Positions 6,865 to 7,546 of a stretch of DNA of 7,546 nt are shown here, in pieces (the first letter of the stretch is position 1; the number at the start of each line of letters is the position of its first letter). The notes under the pieces are model-generated. The model was not told the origin of the DNA. It saw only the letters and a list, made by a program, of their open reading frames with translations, and did no database searches. Origin of the DNA: Chlamydiia bacterium (GTDB lineage Bacteria; Chlamydiota; Chlamydiia; Chlamydiales; FEN-1388); NCBI GenBank assembly GCA_023269335.1, contig JAHFTM010000087.1, forward strand, positions 1 to 7,546, written 5' to 3'. The translations under genes and the position numbers were made by a program.

Positions 6865-7546
6865 ATGACTTCTATACTTTTTCATGTTGGATCACAACCA
6901 AACCAAATCCACGTAGATCTTGATCTCGAACAATGCTGCCAAAAAACAGGAAAGCGCTTTTTAACAGCGTTTAAGGAGCATGTATATAACAAAACCCCAC
7001 GCCCGTATGTACTGGCAGTTACTCAAGATGAACAGCATGAAGTTCGTTGCTTTGATGGGCTTGGCTTCAGCTTGGCTAGGGAAAGAGAGGACTCTACAAA
7101 AAAGGCCACTTACAAACAGATTCATTATGTCTGCCTCAAAAGTTTACACGATATTTCTCTTATCAAACATGCTCCTGAAGATGTAGCGCTTGCCTATGCT
7201 CCCTTTGCCTATGCAACGATACTGAGTGCAAAGGTCAGCTCTGCACGTCAAAGACTGATTGACCATTATCTCCTCTCTAAAAAGCCTGCAGAAGCATTAG
7301 AATTATTGCAACTCAACATCGAAGAATATGGAGAATACATCAAAGATTCCAAAATGCTTACACTTGCGGGTAAACTACTTTGCTCTGGAAGTACGGGAAT
7401 TGAAAGAGATGAAGTCTCGAGTACTGAGTATTTTAAAATGGCAGTACACATAGATCCTTTGAATGATGAAGCTAAAAGACTGCTCTCTCAAATGTCTCCG
7501 AATTTAGCAAGTCCCCAAACCACAAGTCCCCAAACCACAAGTCCCC
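6865..7546 (+). CDS. TPR-like hypothetical protein with SPQTT repeats (3' truncated by window)
   Basis: This frame stays open from the ATG at 6865 to the window end, giving 227 visible residues with no stop reached. It begins 13 bases after the stop of the PI-kinase-like gene, so the two are probably one operon. No Shine-Dalgarno sequence is visible in the gap. Residues 1-110 match nothing I recognise. Residues about 110-210 are helical and resemble tetratricopeptide repeats: the stretch from AEALELLQL (142-150), and a clearer repeat end at YFKMAVHIDPLNDEAKRLL (189-207), whose A..IDP.N..A pattern is characteristic. The visible end turns abruptly into a Ser-Pro-Gln-Thr-Thr tandem repeat, probably a flexible linker before a further domain. 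The open frame at 6980-7186 in another phase is a shadow of this gene. No signal peptide or membrane helix is visible. A scaffold or chaperone-like role is only a guess. Confidence 0.75.
   Translation, partial: MTSILFHVGSQPNQIHVDLDLEQCCQKTGKRFLTAFKEHVYNKTPRPYVLAVTQDEQHEVRCFDGLGFSLAREREDSTKKATYKQIHYVCLKSLHDISLIKHAPEDVALAYAPFAYATILSAKVSSARQRLIDHYLLSKKPAEALELLQLNIEEYGEYIKDSKMLTLAGKLLCSGSTGIERDEVSSTEYFKMAVHIDPLNDEAKRLLSQMSPNLASPQTTSPQTTSP
7509..7546 (+). repeat. 15-bp in-frame tandem repeat (AAGTCCCCAAACCAC), at least 2.5 copies, cut by window end
   Basis: Two exact copies (7509-7523 and 7524-7538) and the first eight bases of a third (7539-7546) are visible. The unit is five codons long and encodes Ser-Pro-Gln-Thr-Thr, so changes in copy number would not shift the reading frame. 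The array lies inside the TPR-like gene and continues past the window, so its total length is unknown. Confidence 0.95.

Noticed and set aside
6980..7186. Forward open frame of 68 codons after the PI-kinase-like gene
   Set aside because: It is out of phase with the longer frame from 6865, which continues to the window end and contains a TPR-like segment.
7509..7546. CRISPR-like repeat array
   Set aside because: The copies are directly adjacent 15-bp units without spacers and lie in frame in a coding region, so this is a coding tandem repeat.

Overview
The window looks like part of the chromosome of an obligately host-associated, Chlamydia-like bacterium (an environmental member of Chlamydiota). 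The small exonuclease VII subunit has a chlamydial flavour (YEEAD segment followed by a Cys/Lys-rich helix). Base composition is moderately AT-rich. Three conserved housekeeping genes sit directly beside a cluster of large, poorly conserved proteins with eukaryotic-style domains (ankyrin, LRR-like, protein kinase, TPR-like). The phylum is an inference from content. I cannot name the genus, and another intracellular lineage that uses effectors is not excluded.

Layout. Positions 1-1461 (+) hold a tight housekeeping operon: the 3' end of xseA, then xseB, then nadK. Each gene overlaps the next, with an ATGA stop/start overlap between xseB and nadK. A 77-base gap without a clear terminator separates nadK from the end of an opposing pair of genes. 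Positions 1539-5039 (-) hold, in transcription order, an 869-residue ankyrin-repeat plus Ser/Thr-kinase protein and then a 270-residue LRR-like protein. Each has an AAGGA ribosome binding site placed 9 bases before its ATG. A 93-base AT-rich divergent intergenic region (5040-5132) follows. Positions 5133-7546 (+) hold a 572-residue protein with a likely PI3/4-kinase-like core, and 13 bases later a TPR-like protein that runs off the window inside a 15-bp in-frame tandem repeat encoding Ser-Pro-Gln-Thr-Thr.

How the parts work together. The left third is basic metabolism: ssDNA processing and NADP supply. The rest is best read as an accessory island of candidate host-interaction proteins, built around two divergently transcribed kinase-fold proteins of different superfamilies, each with a neighbour carrying a protein-interaction repeat.

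The points most worth attention are in the active sites. The Ser/Thr kinase lacks the usual beta-3 lysine (His598 is there) but has a lysine in the glycine-rich loop (Lys575), the arrangement known from WNK kinases. The PI-kinase-like protein keeps the Asn and metal-binding Asp positions but appears to have Ala where the catalytic Asp is expected. Both readings come from motif inspection by eye and need structural or profile confirmation.
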